This document shows, one piece after another, positions 10,401 through 18,573 of a stretch of 64,000 nucleotides of DNA. The stretch is from a virus. The notes beneath the pieces are model-generated. The model was given only the letters and a program-made list of their open reading frames with translations, ran no database searches and was not told the origin of the DNA. The DNA lies in the IMG/VR virus record IMGVR_UViG_3300047564_006544, positions 16,005 through 80,004 of that record; one strand, 5' to 3'. A program made the translations under genes and the position numbers. Each line of letters starts with the position of its first letter. Positions within the stretch are counted from its first letter, which is position 1.

Positions 10401-11783
10401 AAGTCTTTTTGTAATAGAAAATCTGCTTTGAAATTCCCACTCAGCAGACTTTGTTTGTGTCCACTCTTGGCTTAAAAGAAGAGGATTTTTTCTTCTAAAC
10501 TCATATATCAGCTGCTTAATTTCTCTATCTTTTTTTATGCTTTTTTCAAAAAACTCTTTTAGCTGATCAAAGCATTTGTCAAGCGTTCCATCAATTGCTT
10601 CGTCTGTTATTTTTGAAAGCTCTGCTGATTTAATGCTCATCTGAGTTATAAACTCAGAGATTTTAGAATCAGAAAGCATATCTGCATCCTGTTCGTCAAC
10701 TATAGATATTGATTGAAGTCCAGATGAATCAAATGCATTATATACTGCTTTTGATAGTGGAACATCACTCTTTGGCAGGTCTAGTTTTTTCTGATTATTT
10801 TTTGAGTTTAATTCTAATATTGCTTCTGATATATCCTTTTTTTCTTCATTAACTTTATCAGGCTGAACTTCTACTGGAACATCTTCTTCTTTTTTGGACT
10901 TAAGCAAGCCAAGTTTATTCAAATAATAAGTTGCAAAATCTTTTATAAAGTTTAAGCTTAAAACATTGTTAATTTTTAATATTGAATCGATTGAAGATTC
11001 AGAATTTTTATCCTCTATATAATCAGCTAAAGAATAAAATAAATCTTCATTTTTTGATATATCTGCATCAATGGAACCAGAGGAAAGTTCTGATATAACC
11101 TGTAGAATTGCACCAGATATATTTGCATTTAAAACTGGCTCATTTTTTATATCGCTTGATCCATCAAGATCGAGTATATTTTTGTCAAACCCTCTTAGTG
11201 AGTTTAGAGCTTGTGCTGCAGAAAGAACTGTATTTTCTCCTGCAGCACCACTTGGATGTATCAATATCGAATGTAGAATTGCTTCTGTCTTACTTTGAAA
11301 TGGACCAAAGAAGCGCTCTGATGGTGAAAAAGATTGTCCGCTAGTTACATACCAGCCATATAAGTTATCCTCTGCTGGTAGCTCTTCTGTTACTACCTCT
11401 TGTTCTACAACCTCTTCTGGTTTATTTTTTGAATAAAATTCTGTTTTATACTTATTAAAAGCAGAGGTTATTCCTTCTAATAATATGTCAGCATCAAGAT
11501 CTGATGTTAACATTATTGTTCCGGCTGCAGTTATTAGAGTCTTTCTTTCTTCCTGTGATAATGTGTTATAATCTGGAGACCCAAAAAGCTTTTCAATAAA
11601 ATCAGTATTATAATAAAAGGGATTATTTCCGGCAGCAATAGCCTCTTGCGCTTCTTTAATTGCATATTCAGAAATTCTTATTCTATCTTGAAGCGATGGC
11701 CTTATATCTTCTGAATTATTAAAGACTATATTTTTGTACATATAGTCTAGTTCTTCTAAGCTCTGTGCGGTCTTTTTAATCAT
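4410..11783 (-). CDS. Giant protein of unknown function, 2457 aa
   Basis: The largest gene of the window, uninterrupted over 7.4 kb. I recognise no family. It is rich in Ser, Ile, Asp and Lys with long helical stretches and has no clear signal peptide or transmembrane segment. Cysteine pairs that could bind zinc occur between about residues 594 and 1003: ACGVCGQ, NCPCH, YPICGKK and VCDSGH. No polymerase motif (NADFDGD), protease triad or Walker box was found. It is followed by the coiled-coil gene and preceded by the 344-residue gene and the sigma factor, all same-strand and tightly spaced, so they are probably one operon. A large virion or injected protein is possible, but that is a guess. 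The ribosome binding site is weak (GAGTG). Confidence 0.9.
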   Translation of the reverse strand: MIKKTAQSLEELDYMYKNIVFNNSEDIRPSLQDRIRISEYAIKEAQEAIAAGNNPFYYNTDFIEKLFGSPDYNTLSQEERKTLITAAGTIMLTSDLDADILLEGITSAFNKYKTEFYSKNKPEEVVEQEVVTEELPAEDNLYGWYVTSGQSFSPSERFFGPFQSKTEAILHSILIHPSGAAGENTVLSAAQALNSLRGFDKNILDLDGSSDIKNEPVLNANISGAILQVISELSSGSIDADISKNEDLFYSLADYIEDKNSESSIDSILKINNVLSLNFIKDFATYYLNKLGLLKSKKEEDVPVEVQPDKVNEEKKDISEAILELNSKNNQKKLDLPKSDVPLSKAVYNAFDSSGLQSISIVDEQDADMLSDSKISEFITQMSIKSAELSKITDEAIDGTLDKCFDQLKEFFEKSIKKDREIKQLIYEFRRKNPLLLSQEWTQTKSAEWEFQSRFSITKRLFENKETFENISSFFYRLMKSFLFGREQKIKKDIDIKVSKYVARSNIKIDSDGTEDAAYYVYGNILVILEKVAKNAIKEKIDRIISTSLLDMIDASSVIDELALNDISLQSYINNEIQKYFQSEENILDQQSFNTIACGVCGQVTQVPSEYKDELTEFSRSENQYSFFKENGDFISESELASQSHSLSADAKNMISAIINKQYSKKSATELSSILNSILNKSYPWEEINRMIYDPEAIDGSQESKILLNVIGHIIRNDKLKSLGASSSGVRGIFQNKTLCAASLIKLAASMKQDTRILKSLEEKRDYACLARVRKSYINEGESIPEYQLAAYSEYSGSGVSSEQSESGFKIGYRFSRNTANCPCHISQDSAVGSSILSSKKYEGLINFIAIPKVPGNMVDELVGNERLGLKREDIYYPPTAPDGSLSSGDQLSRVAYPICGKKVSISMFDKDPSSKNYIRNVLLNILNSKGKESFVSAVKTLINYGIEMNDLRPHVEAVVGNIVSVSSRKNILDVLFKKSKISTAQEIKETDAYIIKDLGLVCDSGHRFTLEQSWMFSRAHSSIAITHTTRTVSKKAILSLLSGDDDSILKTLTSSKYSDGIGIIKVFSENEPIPSGYIMPNQASSIEELIGAINDQRLYFKVGSLVYIIGQKSSSGLFKKNPWEYGKLSMPSRTDFYVTRYIGGLQSTTVSSEEGGTTELDIADISEMPDESAYESMVASKAATTKIIGSTYTKEIIEKYGLLEALMPGITKEYFRSYSEIPEDAESFSASIFSEAVSEFINKFVKLLKMSRYWGKISADGQADFLMNPLSVPKKDPKIIDKIKLELQSISNTLNISNDKLEVVYSNFFNAYDINGLFERNVSFDKFVSLAGIAQYYRDFSVPFISNLNEKLAVSAIIENISSAVYKNIGLIFGVDESSITSIVGENKVREFCNNISALLYSPYKNYEVKRILEDAIVNYTGRAITFSYAIDVVNNIRSFYSRYFLNQSSQLYIGVTGARSDVFGLINESLQSAKFDESADSAFIPKIIIMDNEEFNANISEIESGLKDAYSLDTVFLGYMRSKGISPDISNKSLYSVQRAIVFSRFEQCIKMATASIDYLILDLISKPIGSRSIGNAARQLDLCIEPLMKQRDPQNFEIIKPKILESRMLYGEADRIFERNAVQYGKIQLNPDLVRFDTTEDIYPAPMVFSVQQFYSMQINKNKLINGNNYIYKFAQTTIKEPYLILIKEIIVDGADSAKRLYICIAPKDIIIKDPSKVGDLPNIDIMDIMPSGTIRLNTKQGLEFASRYIKNIDSFDKSRLLLVDSSIRTGILFTQSHVDSAISGSSDQNNIFEIRIQKIDEPPVFWPPPNNLIMNNYYVARSPGDVSKKYIEDLNEILLSKGISPQIQNKEDAIIDKKMAEHLKTGFRGDKTKDIELYYRSLLGESIRDFITNIDVFPTSQTSKTMITSSSHGLILPVGGEYENISRAVNSIDKELIQDTKDSFTLTESNIFIPRDGMTPLNISWAFIAKDPQFKDENGVVKTKIVQSGCVQKLKYISIQLSELYNWFKQTESILLEIKKKKFRRSWNISVQTEDMFLQNMISEVSPLVNISIDLSSGLRTAYPAKYESVLPAYPKESNITLQAFMEKLGLLCDLYNAAQKVNKIYMEQTPMIDSVSAINLADKKSAGKQTKKTSQQAFCLRLLDPYSIWSMLNNPAMHTTFGGPINPDDIDSYKEFVKSTFGLQDIVSAVHSETKIAENLFTVEDLFDLPGFFLRSKNVNEDILKKVAEFFNLQLDENNNVETHMLGTPKASAVKNKKISGVIESCQTSDYAVHPDSHVIYPAKLTHSLNDLTNSALNAILKEARNKVKQMRGDVEERITSESVGLTSEEINQKILNELKRLTIEEVMNHKDVLESRRKAAALNSGEEVLSIDSIVKASTSVPNIQRPNELIEETLKIFRDLWTSDTKKVGKDLSWRKIAQSATDDDGTIITSLYRRWWEAYLNTIAKNYYN

Positions 11784-11795
11784 AGTTCACTCTAA

Positions 11796-12830
11796 TTAAA
11801 TAATACTTTTTAATATATTTGAAAAAATAGCAGAAGATTCTTTTAGCGCATCCCTAATGCCCTCATCTTCTGTTCTTGATGATGGTATTAAGATTTCAGA
11901 TGAATTTGTATCTATTTTTAGGTTATTTTTTCCACTTAGTTTTATATGAAAAATTTTCTTTATTAACTCTTCATATTTTTCCAATAATACCAGATTATCT
12001 TTTATTTCATCCAAAGATACAAGTGTTATAAACTTATAATATTCATCATCCAACAGAACTGCTCTTGGTGCATTCAAAAATAATTTTGACAGATTAAATC
12101 CATCTTCATCAAATATACTCATATAATATGGCCTTAGAGTTTCTCTTCCAGAGTGCTTTGATGGCAAGAAAAATCCAAATAGCTTTCTATTTCTAAATGA
12201 TTTTTGTTTTATTTCAAAAAAACCACTTTGGTGGTCGGCTGAAATATTATCTAGCTTTTTTATTTCAGATATTATTTCTCTTGAAGATTCGCTTAAAAAT
12301 GCAAAACTTTTAATATTTTCAATAACATAATTATAAAAGATAAAAATATCATCTTCGTATTTTTTGCTTATTTCAATAAGAAGGTCGCCTTCATTTATAT
12401 TTAAGCCTAGACCATTTATTTTTCTAACACTTTCATTTAAATATAAATGAATGCACAAAAGAATTGTCAGAACCCTTGCTCTTTCTCTTGCCTGCTTTAT
12501 CTTTAGTCCATTCATTCCCTTGTCTATTTCTAATATTTTTTCTTTAACTTTATCTTGAAATAAACTTAAGACGTTATTTTTTATTTTTTTATCATCTGGA
12601 TAAAGATCGTGAAAGGCAGTTCTTGAATCTCTAAATATTTTTATAGCGGACAAAAGCTCTGAGAGACTTCCTGCAATATTTTCAAAAGGAATCTGTAGAA
12701 ATTCCTCCTCTATTGCAAGAAGCCTCCTTGTTGATGCATCACCCTTGTGAAGCATTTTTTTTAAATATTCAATTTTAAATTGAGATATTTCTCTTTCTGT
12801 ATTTAAGTATTTTAAATAATCTTGTTCCAT
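11796..12830 (-). CDS. Hypothetical helical protein, 344 aa
   Basis: Not recognised. It is Lys/Glu/Ile/Leu-rich and mostly helical, with segments that look like coiled coils (residues 10-35 and 90-120), and it has no signal peptide. Its ATG overlaps the stop of the sigma-factor gene by one base (TAATG), so translation is probably coupled. It lies between the sigma factor and the giant gene, which suggests a shared function or expression time. Confidence 0.85.
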   Translation of the reverse strand: MEQDYLKYLNTEREISQFKIEYLKKMLHKGDASTRRLLAIEEEFLQIPFENIAGSLSELLSAIKIFRDSRTAFHDLYPDDKKIKNNVLSLFQDKVKEKILEIDKGMNGLKIKQARERARVLTILLCIHLYLNESVRKINGLGLNINEGDLLIEISKKYEDDIFIFYNYVIENIKSFAFLSESSREIISEIKKLDNISADHQSGFFEIKQKSFRNRKLFGFFLPSKHSGRETLRPYYMSIFDEDGFNLSKLFLNAPRAVLLDDEYYKFITLVSLDEIKDNLVLLEKYEELIKKIFHIKLSGKNNLKIDTNSSEILIPSSRTEDEGIRDALKESSAIFSNILKSII

Positions 12831-13609
12831 TACTTCTGAAGCATATCACGAATCTTTTTATTCCTAGAAAGATTCTTTAATCTTAGATTTGCAGCCCAAG
12901 GAGAAAGTCCAACCTCCTCTGCTGCGTCCTTAATGCTATAGTCTTCAAGTGAAATTAGTCTCAAGATTTGAGATGTTTTATCATCAAGACCGTCACAAAT
13001 AGATGCTATTGATGCCTCAGCCTCTAGTGCATCTGATTCGGCTCTCATATTTCCGAATATTGCATCTTCATTTCCGACTGAATCAATAAACAATACCTCT
13101 TCATCAAGGTTTGCGCTCATTCTGGTTCCAATTTCAGAAAAAAGAACTTCTTTTTTTGCTGTTCTAATTTCTTTTCTATATACCTTATCACATGATGAGC
13201 ATTCGCGAGAAATCTCTGCACCATCTTTAATTTCTGATTTAAATGCCGTTGAGCCACACTCACAGGTCGATGGTAGTGATGCATCCTCAGAAACAGAAAA
13301 TGCATTGTTTGAAAGTTTATTTTTGCTACGAATTTTTGAAATTATCTTGTTGTGAAGATGAATGTGAAGAAATGTGCTAAGCTTCACATTCTTTGTAGAG
13401 TCATAAGATCTAACACCCTCAATTGCAATTATTGCCAACTCCTGCTTTACATCTTCTGGCGCATAGTTTGGAATAAATAGAGAGTTTGACATCTTAAATA
13501 GGAGTGGATCGATTTTCTTTAGAACTCTGTCTAGTCCCTCTCCTGTATTTGTATTTACATAAAATTCTTCATTGTAAAGCCTTACATTGCCTTCGAAATG
13601 AGTGCTCAT
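12830..13609 (-). CDS. Sigma-70-family factor with zinc-ribbon insert
   Basis: A divergent sigma factor, 259 aa, probably redirecting host RNA polymerase to phage promoters in the manner of T4 gp55. Region 2-like helices lie in the first 95 residues (EDVKQELAIIAIEGVRSYD, then STFLHIHLHNKIISKI). A region 4-like helix-turn-helix lies near the C-terminus (SIKDAAEEVGLSPWAANLRLKNL). Between them is an insert with CxC and CxxC pairs (C116, C118, C137, C140), which looks like a zinc ribbon. GGAG sits upstream of the ATG. The gene is the first of a unit that continues with the 344-aa and 2457-aa genes. The sigma assignment is good; which promoter class it reads is unknown. Confidence 0.8.
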   Translation of the reverse strand: MSTHFEGNVRLYNEEFYVNTNTGEGLDRVLKKIDPLLFKMSNSLFIPNYAPEDVKQELAIIAIEGVRSYDSTKNVKLSTFLHIHLHNKIISKIRSKNKLSNNAFSVSEDASLPSTCECGSTAFKSEIKDGAEISRECSSCDKVYRKEIRTAKKEVLFSEIGTRMSANLDEEVLFIDSVGNEDAIFGNMRAESDALEAEASIASICDGLDDKTSQILRLISLEDYSIKDAAEEVGLSPWAANLRLKNLSRNKKIRDMLQK

Positions 13610-13650
13610 ATTTTCTCCTTTTGGTTTTTTATTAATCAGCTAGGAATCAG

Positions 13651-14409
13651 TTAGTCAGACCAGTTGCTAATACAAAGCTCTTTATAATCACAGAAGTCGC
13701 AGAGCTTAGAGGGCTTCTTCTGCCAAGTATCTTCTTTTAGGATTAGGTGCCCATATTTTAAAATCTTCTCCTCACATTTTTTAAGATCATCAAATGTAAA
13801 ATCCCAAGACTTTTCCTTGCAATCGTGCTTTAGAAGAGTGTAGCTTCCGGAAATCTTTTCTAGGTCGGGAAGCTCATTCTTTAGAACCATCGCATAAACG
13901 AGCAACTGAAAGCTGTCGAGGTAGGCAGGGTTCTTCGTCGTCTTGTAGTCCACTACTTTATAAGCACCGGGGCCGGTGCGGTCAACCCTATCTATAAATC
14001 CTTTGAGAAAAAAATCTCCGATGGTTATTTCGAATGGTTTTTCTACCCAAAGAACGTTGGGGAGACCCCTGGTCTTTATGTCATTTAAGTAGGACTGCAT
14101 TATCAATTGCATGTTTTTATATTCTGGCTCCAAAAGCTCCTGATTGAAATCTTTTATTGCAGCCTCCATGCACTTCTTCATTAGGCCTGGATACTCTGTT
14201 GATGGTAGCTGATTTTCCATTAAGAATTCATGAAAATTCTCAAGTACTAAATGTAGGCATGATCCAAACTCAAGATGGACCCATGGCTTCTTTTCTATTG
14301 GAGGCTTCTCTACATAGCCATACCAATATTTTTTTGGACAGTCCTCGTATGTTTTGATTGATGATACTGAAAGTTTTATTTTTTTTGGTGTTGAATTTTG
14401 GTCTTGCAT
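13651..14409 (-). CDS. Cas4/RecB-like PD-(D/E)XK exonuclease
   Basis: Predicted single-strand DNA exonuclease of the Cas4/AddB-like type, 252 aa. It starts with the family signature SSIKTYEDCPKKYWYGY, has the nuclease core GFIDRVD followed by VVDYKTTKN, then the QLLVYAM helix. Four cysteines fit a [4Fe-4S] cluster: C24 and the C-terminal trio C237, C240, C246 (CDFCDYKELC). There is no cas1 or cas2 nearby and no CRISPR array, so a role in phage recombination or end processing with SbcC/SbcD is more likely than spacer acquisition. The gene touches the 293-aa gene upstream. Confidence 0.9.
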   Translation of the reverse strand: MQDQNSTPKKIKLSVSSIKTYEDCPKKYWYGYVEKPPIEKKPWVHLEFGSCLHLVLENFHEFLMENQLPSTEYPGLMKKCMEAAIKDFNQELLEPEYKNMQLIMQSYLNDIKTRGLPNVLWVEKPFEITIGDFFLKGFIDRVDRTGPGAYKVVDYKTTKNPAYLDSFQLLVYAMVLKNELPDLEKISGSYTLLKHDCKEKSWDFTFDDLKKCEEKILKYGHLILKEDTWQKKPSKLCDFCDYKELCISNWSD

Positions 14410-15290
14410 TAGAATATTTTACTCATAATTGGATCCTGAATCCAGGAAAAAACCTTTGGATTGCCAACTTGTTGGCCGAGATCCAATGGCCTTGGTGTAA
14501 CCTGCTGAATAGATTGAATCCATCTGCACTCTCTTGAATCAAAATAATAAAAGACCATTTTTCCAGTCTTTGGATTTATAAAATATCTTACAAGATTGCT
14601 GCTTTGAACAGAGTCAAGCCCGACCCTAAAATTATAGGAATCAGATCTTGGTGCCATAGTATCTGTTGGCCTATTTATTATTTTTATAGCTTGTGCTGTC
14701 ATTTTTTCTGGAGTAGATCCATCAATTATTACTAGTCCTGCCTTTGGATCAAAATCAAGATTGTTGTTTACCGTAGATACTTTTGATTGATATGGCTGTT
14801 CATTTATTAAAATTTCAAGTCTAAAATTAATAAAATCTAAGCTAGTTTTTCCTCCGTCAAATTTTTTATATTTATCTCTATCTGTTGCCTTCATTTCAAG
14901 GTCAACAAATTCTATTGATGTTTCTCTTGCTGGACTACCTGACTCAGTTACAGCAAGTGAATCAACTACTTCTGCATTTGGAGGAAGAATATTTATTCCT
15001 TGATTTTCTTCAAATCTTCTTGTTATTGCATTTAGAATGGTTCCCCACTCATGCTCAAATACATCAGAAGATTCTGATCCTGCTATAGCTACAAGTTTCA
15101 AGAGAACGCTGTTTCCAGAGGTCGGAAGCAAAAGCCTTGTTCCGGTTAAAAACTCAGATTCTATTGTTGGATCTGTACCATCAAATGTATAAAATACAAC
15201 TGACGGTACATTTGTCTCTACCTCGACATACTCTGGTATACCTGATATTATTTGATTTGTGCTTTGAACTACTGTAAGAATGATTGCCAT
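14409..15290 (-). CDS. Protein with chitobiase-type C-terminal-like domain, 293 aa
   Basis: The N-terminal segment VVFYTFDGTDPTIESEF matches the short beta-sandwich motif (Y-T-D-G-T-D-P-T) of chitobiase/beta-hexosaminidase C-terminal domains, often found as an accessory module in virion proteins. The rest is beta-rich with no enzyme motif. It sits between the nuclease and SbcC genes, an odd place for a structural gene. A baseplate or other virion role is inferred only from the module type. Confidence 0.75.
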   Translation of the reverse strand: MAIILTVVQSTNQIISGIPEYVEVETNVPSVVFYTFDGTDPTIESEFLTGTRLLLPTSGNSVLLKLVAIAGSESSDVFEHEWGTILNAITRRFEENQGINILPPNAEVVDSLAVTESGSPARETSIEFVDLEMKATDRDKYKKFDGGKTSLDFINFRLEILINEQPYQSKVSTVNNNLDFDPKAGLVIIDGSTPEKMTAQAIKIINRPTDTMAPRSDSYNFRVGLDSVQSSNLVRYFINPKTGKMVFYYFDSRECRWIQSIQQVTPRPLDLGQQVGNPKVFSWIQDPIMSKIF

Positions 15291-15293
15291 ATC

Positions 15294-17408
15294 TTAAGCA
15301 GATATATTACCAGTGTAAAAAGAAATAGAGCTATCTCCATTTATTTTTGAAACATCTAGAACATTCTCAAACCTTTCTTTTAGAGAGTCATCATGTGTAA
15401 TTACCAAAATCTTATATTTATTTTCAAGCTGCTTTATTATATTTACAAATAGAGTCTCTACACCACTTTTATCTAGAGGTGAATTTATTTCGTCAAGAAG
15501 CAGGAACTCTAGTGCAGAACCGCCATGTTGGGTTGCAATTTCTGACAGGGCGATTCTAAGTGATAGAGCTATTCTAAATTGCTCTCCACCACTGAGAGAG
15601 GAGAATCCGCAGAGAGCACCATCTTTCTTTACATTAAGATCAAGAGTTTCTACTGTAGAAATACCATCGGATCCAACCCTCTGTGTTTCTAAAGAAATTG
15701 AAAACTGATCAGAGATAGAAGAAAGAATTCTATTTGCTGTTCTCTGAAGATCTTCAATTACAGCCTCAAGAAGAAGTGCTTGAATTCCACTCTTTCCAAA
15801 CATTTTTACCATCTTGTCAAAGATTGCCATTTGCTCATTCTTTGAGTCAAAAGATTTCTTTAGTTCATTTAGCTCAATCTTCTTTGCCGATAAAGATTCT
15901 GTTTTCTCTCTAAGAGAGCCAACCTTTATTCCTGCCTGCAGTATTTCATTAGAAATGACTTGAAGCTTTTCCTTTCCTGCCTTTAAATCATCGTGTAGGA
16001 TTTGAAAATCTTCATTCTTTAGCGAATTTAAAATATCTTCATTTGCAGATATTTTTCTCTTTACTTCTACCATTCTTGAATAAAGATCTTCTTTTTCTTC
16101 TTCTCCAGCAGAGATTTCTTCTTTTAATATTTCTTTTTGAGAAAGAAGGTTTTTAATCTCTTCCTTTCCCCTCTCTATTTCTAGGTTATCTGCCTTTTGC
16201 TTCTCAAGTTCTTTTTTCAGCTCTGATAGGTACTGAATTCTTTTCTCTGCATTTGCCTTCTTTTTTGTATAGTAATCAACACTTGACTGATGCTCTGTGT
16301 GCAATCTTGATGCAATTTCTTCATTTACCTCCTGAAGACAAACATGACACTTTCCAGTGTGAAGATGAACATCAGAAAGCTCTTTTAGCTTTATCTTTGA
16401 TTGCTGAATTGATCCAGAATATTCAATCCACTCTGTGGACATTCTCTCAATCTTTTGCTCAACATCTGGATCAAAAGATAGTGTCTTGATCTTTTTTTCA
16501 AGTAGGCTTATTTTTGATACTAACGAATCGCTTCTCTCCAATCTTTTTGTAAGAGATTGTAATACTTGATCAAATCTAGCCTTTAGATCCTTTCCGGATG
16601 CCTTTAGAGAGGCTATCTCTGCGATTGCCTTATCCCAGCTTGCAGTATCAATGTTGTTTTTCATCTTAAGATACTTTTCGGAAAGTGCCTCTACAGACTC
16701 CTGCAGATCCTCTTTCTCTTTCGACTTTGTCTCAAGTATCTTTGTAGCAGTCAAAAGCTCTGCTTCACTAGCAATAAGAGCTTGAACCTCCGCATTTAAA
16801 GAGTCATATCTTGCCTGATATTTTACAATTTCAGTTTGAATATCTTTTGCTTTTTTCTTTGCTTCTTTTTCAAAAGAGTCCCATTTTGAAATATCTACAA
16901 TACTTTTAAGAATTTCTTTTTTCTTTGAAGCTTCTGATGTTGCAAATTCTGAGATATCATTCTGTCTAAAGTAAGCTGAATTTACAAATGTTTTATAATC
17001 AATCTTTAAAAGATTGACAATTCTGTCATTTGTTTCTCCTGATGTTGAGCCAGATAGTGACTTCCATTTTCCTTCTGAGTCAAGAGTAAAAAGATCTACT
17101 GTTGAAGTAGAAGTATTTCTTAGCCTAACTCTCTTTACGAGATAAGTTCCATCGCCATGAGAAAACTCCAACGAAACCTCACACTTATTTTCTCCCCATG
17201 TTATTACATCGTCCATTGTTGTTGCTCTGGACTTGTTATATAAACACCATAGGATTGATTCCATTATTGCAGATTTACCAGATCCATTTGATCTGTAATA
17301 ATCTCCATCAACAGAGCCAACTAGAAGTGCAGAGTTAAAAAGTGAAAAATCTATTTCACTTACTTTGTGAGAAAAGAAGTTTTCTAACTTTAGTTTCTTT
17401 GGAAGCAT
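15294..17408 (-). CDS. SbcC/Rad50-like recombination ATPase (T4 gp46-like)
   Basis: ATPase subunit of the SbcCD/Mre11-Rad50 (gp46/gp47) nuclease, which trims DNA ends for recombination-dependent replication. 704 aa. Seen in order: Walker A SNGSGKSA around residues 40-47; long coiled coils; the zinc hook CHVC near residue 355; a second coiled coil; the ABC signature LSGGEQFRIALSLRIALSE near residue 606; Walker B LEFLLLDEIN; and the switch histidine ITHDD. The length is shorter than cellular SbcC but normal for phage versions. It directly follows sbcD, with one base between. Confidence 0.95.
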   Translation of the reverse strand: MLPKKLKLENFFSHKVSEIDFSLFNSALLVGSVDGDYYRSNGSGKSAIMESILWCLYNKSRATTMDDVITWGENKCEVSLEFSHGDGTYLVKRVRLRNTSTSTVDLFTLDSEGKWKSLSGSTSGETNDRIVNLLKIDYKTFVNSAYFRQNDISEFATSEASKKKEILKSIVDISKWDSFEKEAKKKAKDIQTEIVKYQARYDSLNAEVQALIASEAELLTATKILETKSKEKEDLQESVEALSEKYLKMKNNIDTASWDKAIAEIASLKASGKDLKARFDQVLQSLTKRLERSDSLVSKISLLEKKIKTLSFDPDVEQKIERMSTEWIEYSGSIQQSKIKLKELSDVHLHTGKCHVCLQEVNEEIASRLHTEHQSSVDYYTKKKANAEKRIQYLSELKKELEKQKADNLEIERGKEEIKNLLSQKEILKEEISAGEEEKEDLYSRMVEVKRKISANEDILNSLKNEDFQILHDDLKAGKEKLQVISNEILQAGIKVGSLREKTESLSAKKIELNELKKSFDSKNEQMAIFDKMVKMFGKSGIQALLLEAVIEDLQRTANRILSSISDQFSISLETQRVGSDGISTVETLDLNVKKDGALCGFSSLSGGEQFRIALSLRIALSEIATQHGGSALEFLLLDEINSPLDKSGVETLFVNIIKQLENKYKILVITHDDSLKERFENVLDVSKINGDSSISFYTGNISA

Positions 17409-17409
17409 T

Positions 17410-18573
17410 TTACACCATAATCTTTTTTGCTTCTTCTAGAAGCTTGTTTAAGAAATCGTCGTTAAGACCTTGGGTTTTTGCAAAAGCCTGAAATACCTCA
17501 TAGTCTGTTTTGTGAGAAAGAATTTCTTTATCTTTCTCAAGCTTTACCTGCTCAACGTCCCATATTATTTTTGAAACATGAAATGCTCCAGCAGAATAAA
17601 GAGTTTTCTCTATCTCACCCCTTGAAAATAATGCTTGGGTTCCATCTTTTATTTTAATTTTTGCTCTGCAAATTTTATCATCAAGTGAGAACTTTTTAAT
17701 CTGCTCACTATAATCTTGAAGATAAGTAAAAGCTGTAGATCCAGAAAGATCAAATGATAAGTCTAATAGTTCTCTGGTTGGAATCTTGACCTGTTCAAAG
17801 TCAGATTTTTCTGAATCAAAAACTAAAAAGAACTTTTCAACATCTGCATCACCAAAATTTGTCTTTTCAAGAGATCCAACATAATAAGCTTTTGGACCTG
17901 ACTTTCTAATTCTTCTAAACTCATGATGATGACCCATTACCACACCACTTAGATTCTTTAGAGAATCTGGTGATACAAGAACTTCGTGTCCACCATAGTC
18001 AAAATAATTTCCTTCAAAGAAGAAATTGTGACCAACCGCTATTGATGGGATATCATCTGGTATTCTCTCTGCCATTTCTTTTAACTGCAAGTTAAAAAGA
18101 TCTGTGCATTCTTTTGCTCCGGTACCGGCATACATTCTTTTGTCACGGTATGGAATAAGAAGCATGGCTTGAGATTCGCCATTTTTATTTGAATAGATTA
18201 TTGACTCTGGCTTAAGAAGAATTCTAACATTCTTGTAGGAGTTTGCCTGCATTGTTGCTAATGCGCTGGTATAGCTATCTCCAGTCTTTCTGTAGTCATG
18301 ATTTCCCATTATGACTACAGTAAAGATATTTGCATCAGAAAGTCTTTTTATTGCACGATCTGCAATCTGAATATGCTCAGTGGTTGGATTTCTTACTTCA
18401 AAAAGATCTCCAGTCTGAATAAATACTTCAACATTATTTGAAATGCAGTAGTCAATTATAAAGTTTAAGGAACGCTCGTAATCATCAACTCTGGTGTTTC
18501 CACCAGATCCGTTGGGGCGTCCAAGCGACATGATATTACCAATGTGGGTGTCACCGCAAATAACAGTTTTCAT
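17410..18573 (-). CDS. SbcD/Mre11-like nuclease (T4 gp47-like)
   Basis: Calcineurin-type metallophosphoesterase, the nuclease partner of the SbcC-like protein. 387 aa. Metal-binding motifs are in the normal order: GDTH (residues 8-11), GDLFE, GNHD near 92, VGHNF, then GHHHEF near 212. All expected ligands are present. Its ATG overlaps the stop of the GIY-YIG gene (ATGA). The first five codons (MKTVI) are duplicated 0.8 kb upstream at 19386-19409, which indicates that the homing gene landed at this position. Confidence 0.95.
   Translation of the reverse strand: MKTVICGDTHIGNIMSLGRPNGSGGNTRVDDYERSLNFIIDYCISNNVEVFIQTGDLFEVRNPTTEHIQIADRAIKRLSDANIFTVVIMGNHDYRKTGDSYTSALATMQANSYKNVRILLKPESIIYSNKNGESQAMLLIPYRDKRMYAGTGAKECTDLFNLQLKEMAERIPDDIPSIAVGHNFFFEGNYFDYGGHEVLVSPDSLKNLSGVVMGHHHEFRRIRKSGPKAYYVGSLEKTNFGDADVEKFFLVFDSEKSDFEQVKIPTRELLDLSFDLSGSTAFTYLQDYSEQIKKFSLDDKICRAKIKIKDGTQALFSRGEIEKTLYSAGAFHVSKIIWDVEQVKLEKDKEILSHKTDYEVFQAFAKTQGLNDDFLNKLLEEAKKIMV

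Noticed and set aside
13651-14409. CRISPR-Cas system based on the Cas4-like gene
   Set aside because: No cas1, cas2, effector or repeat array in the window.
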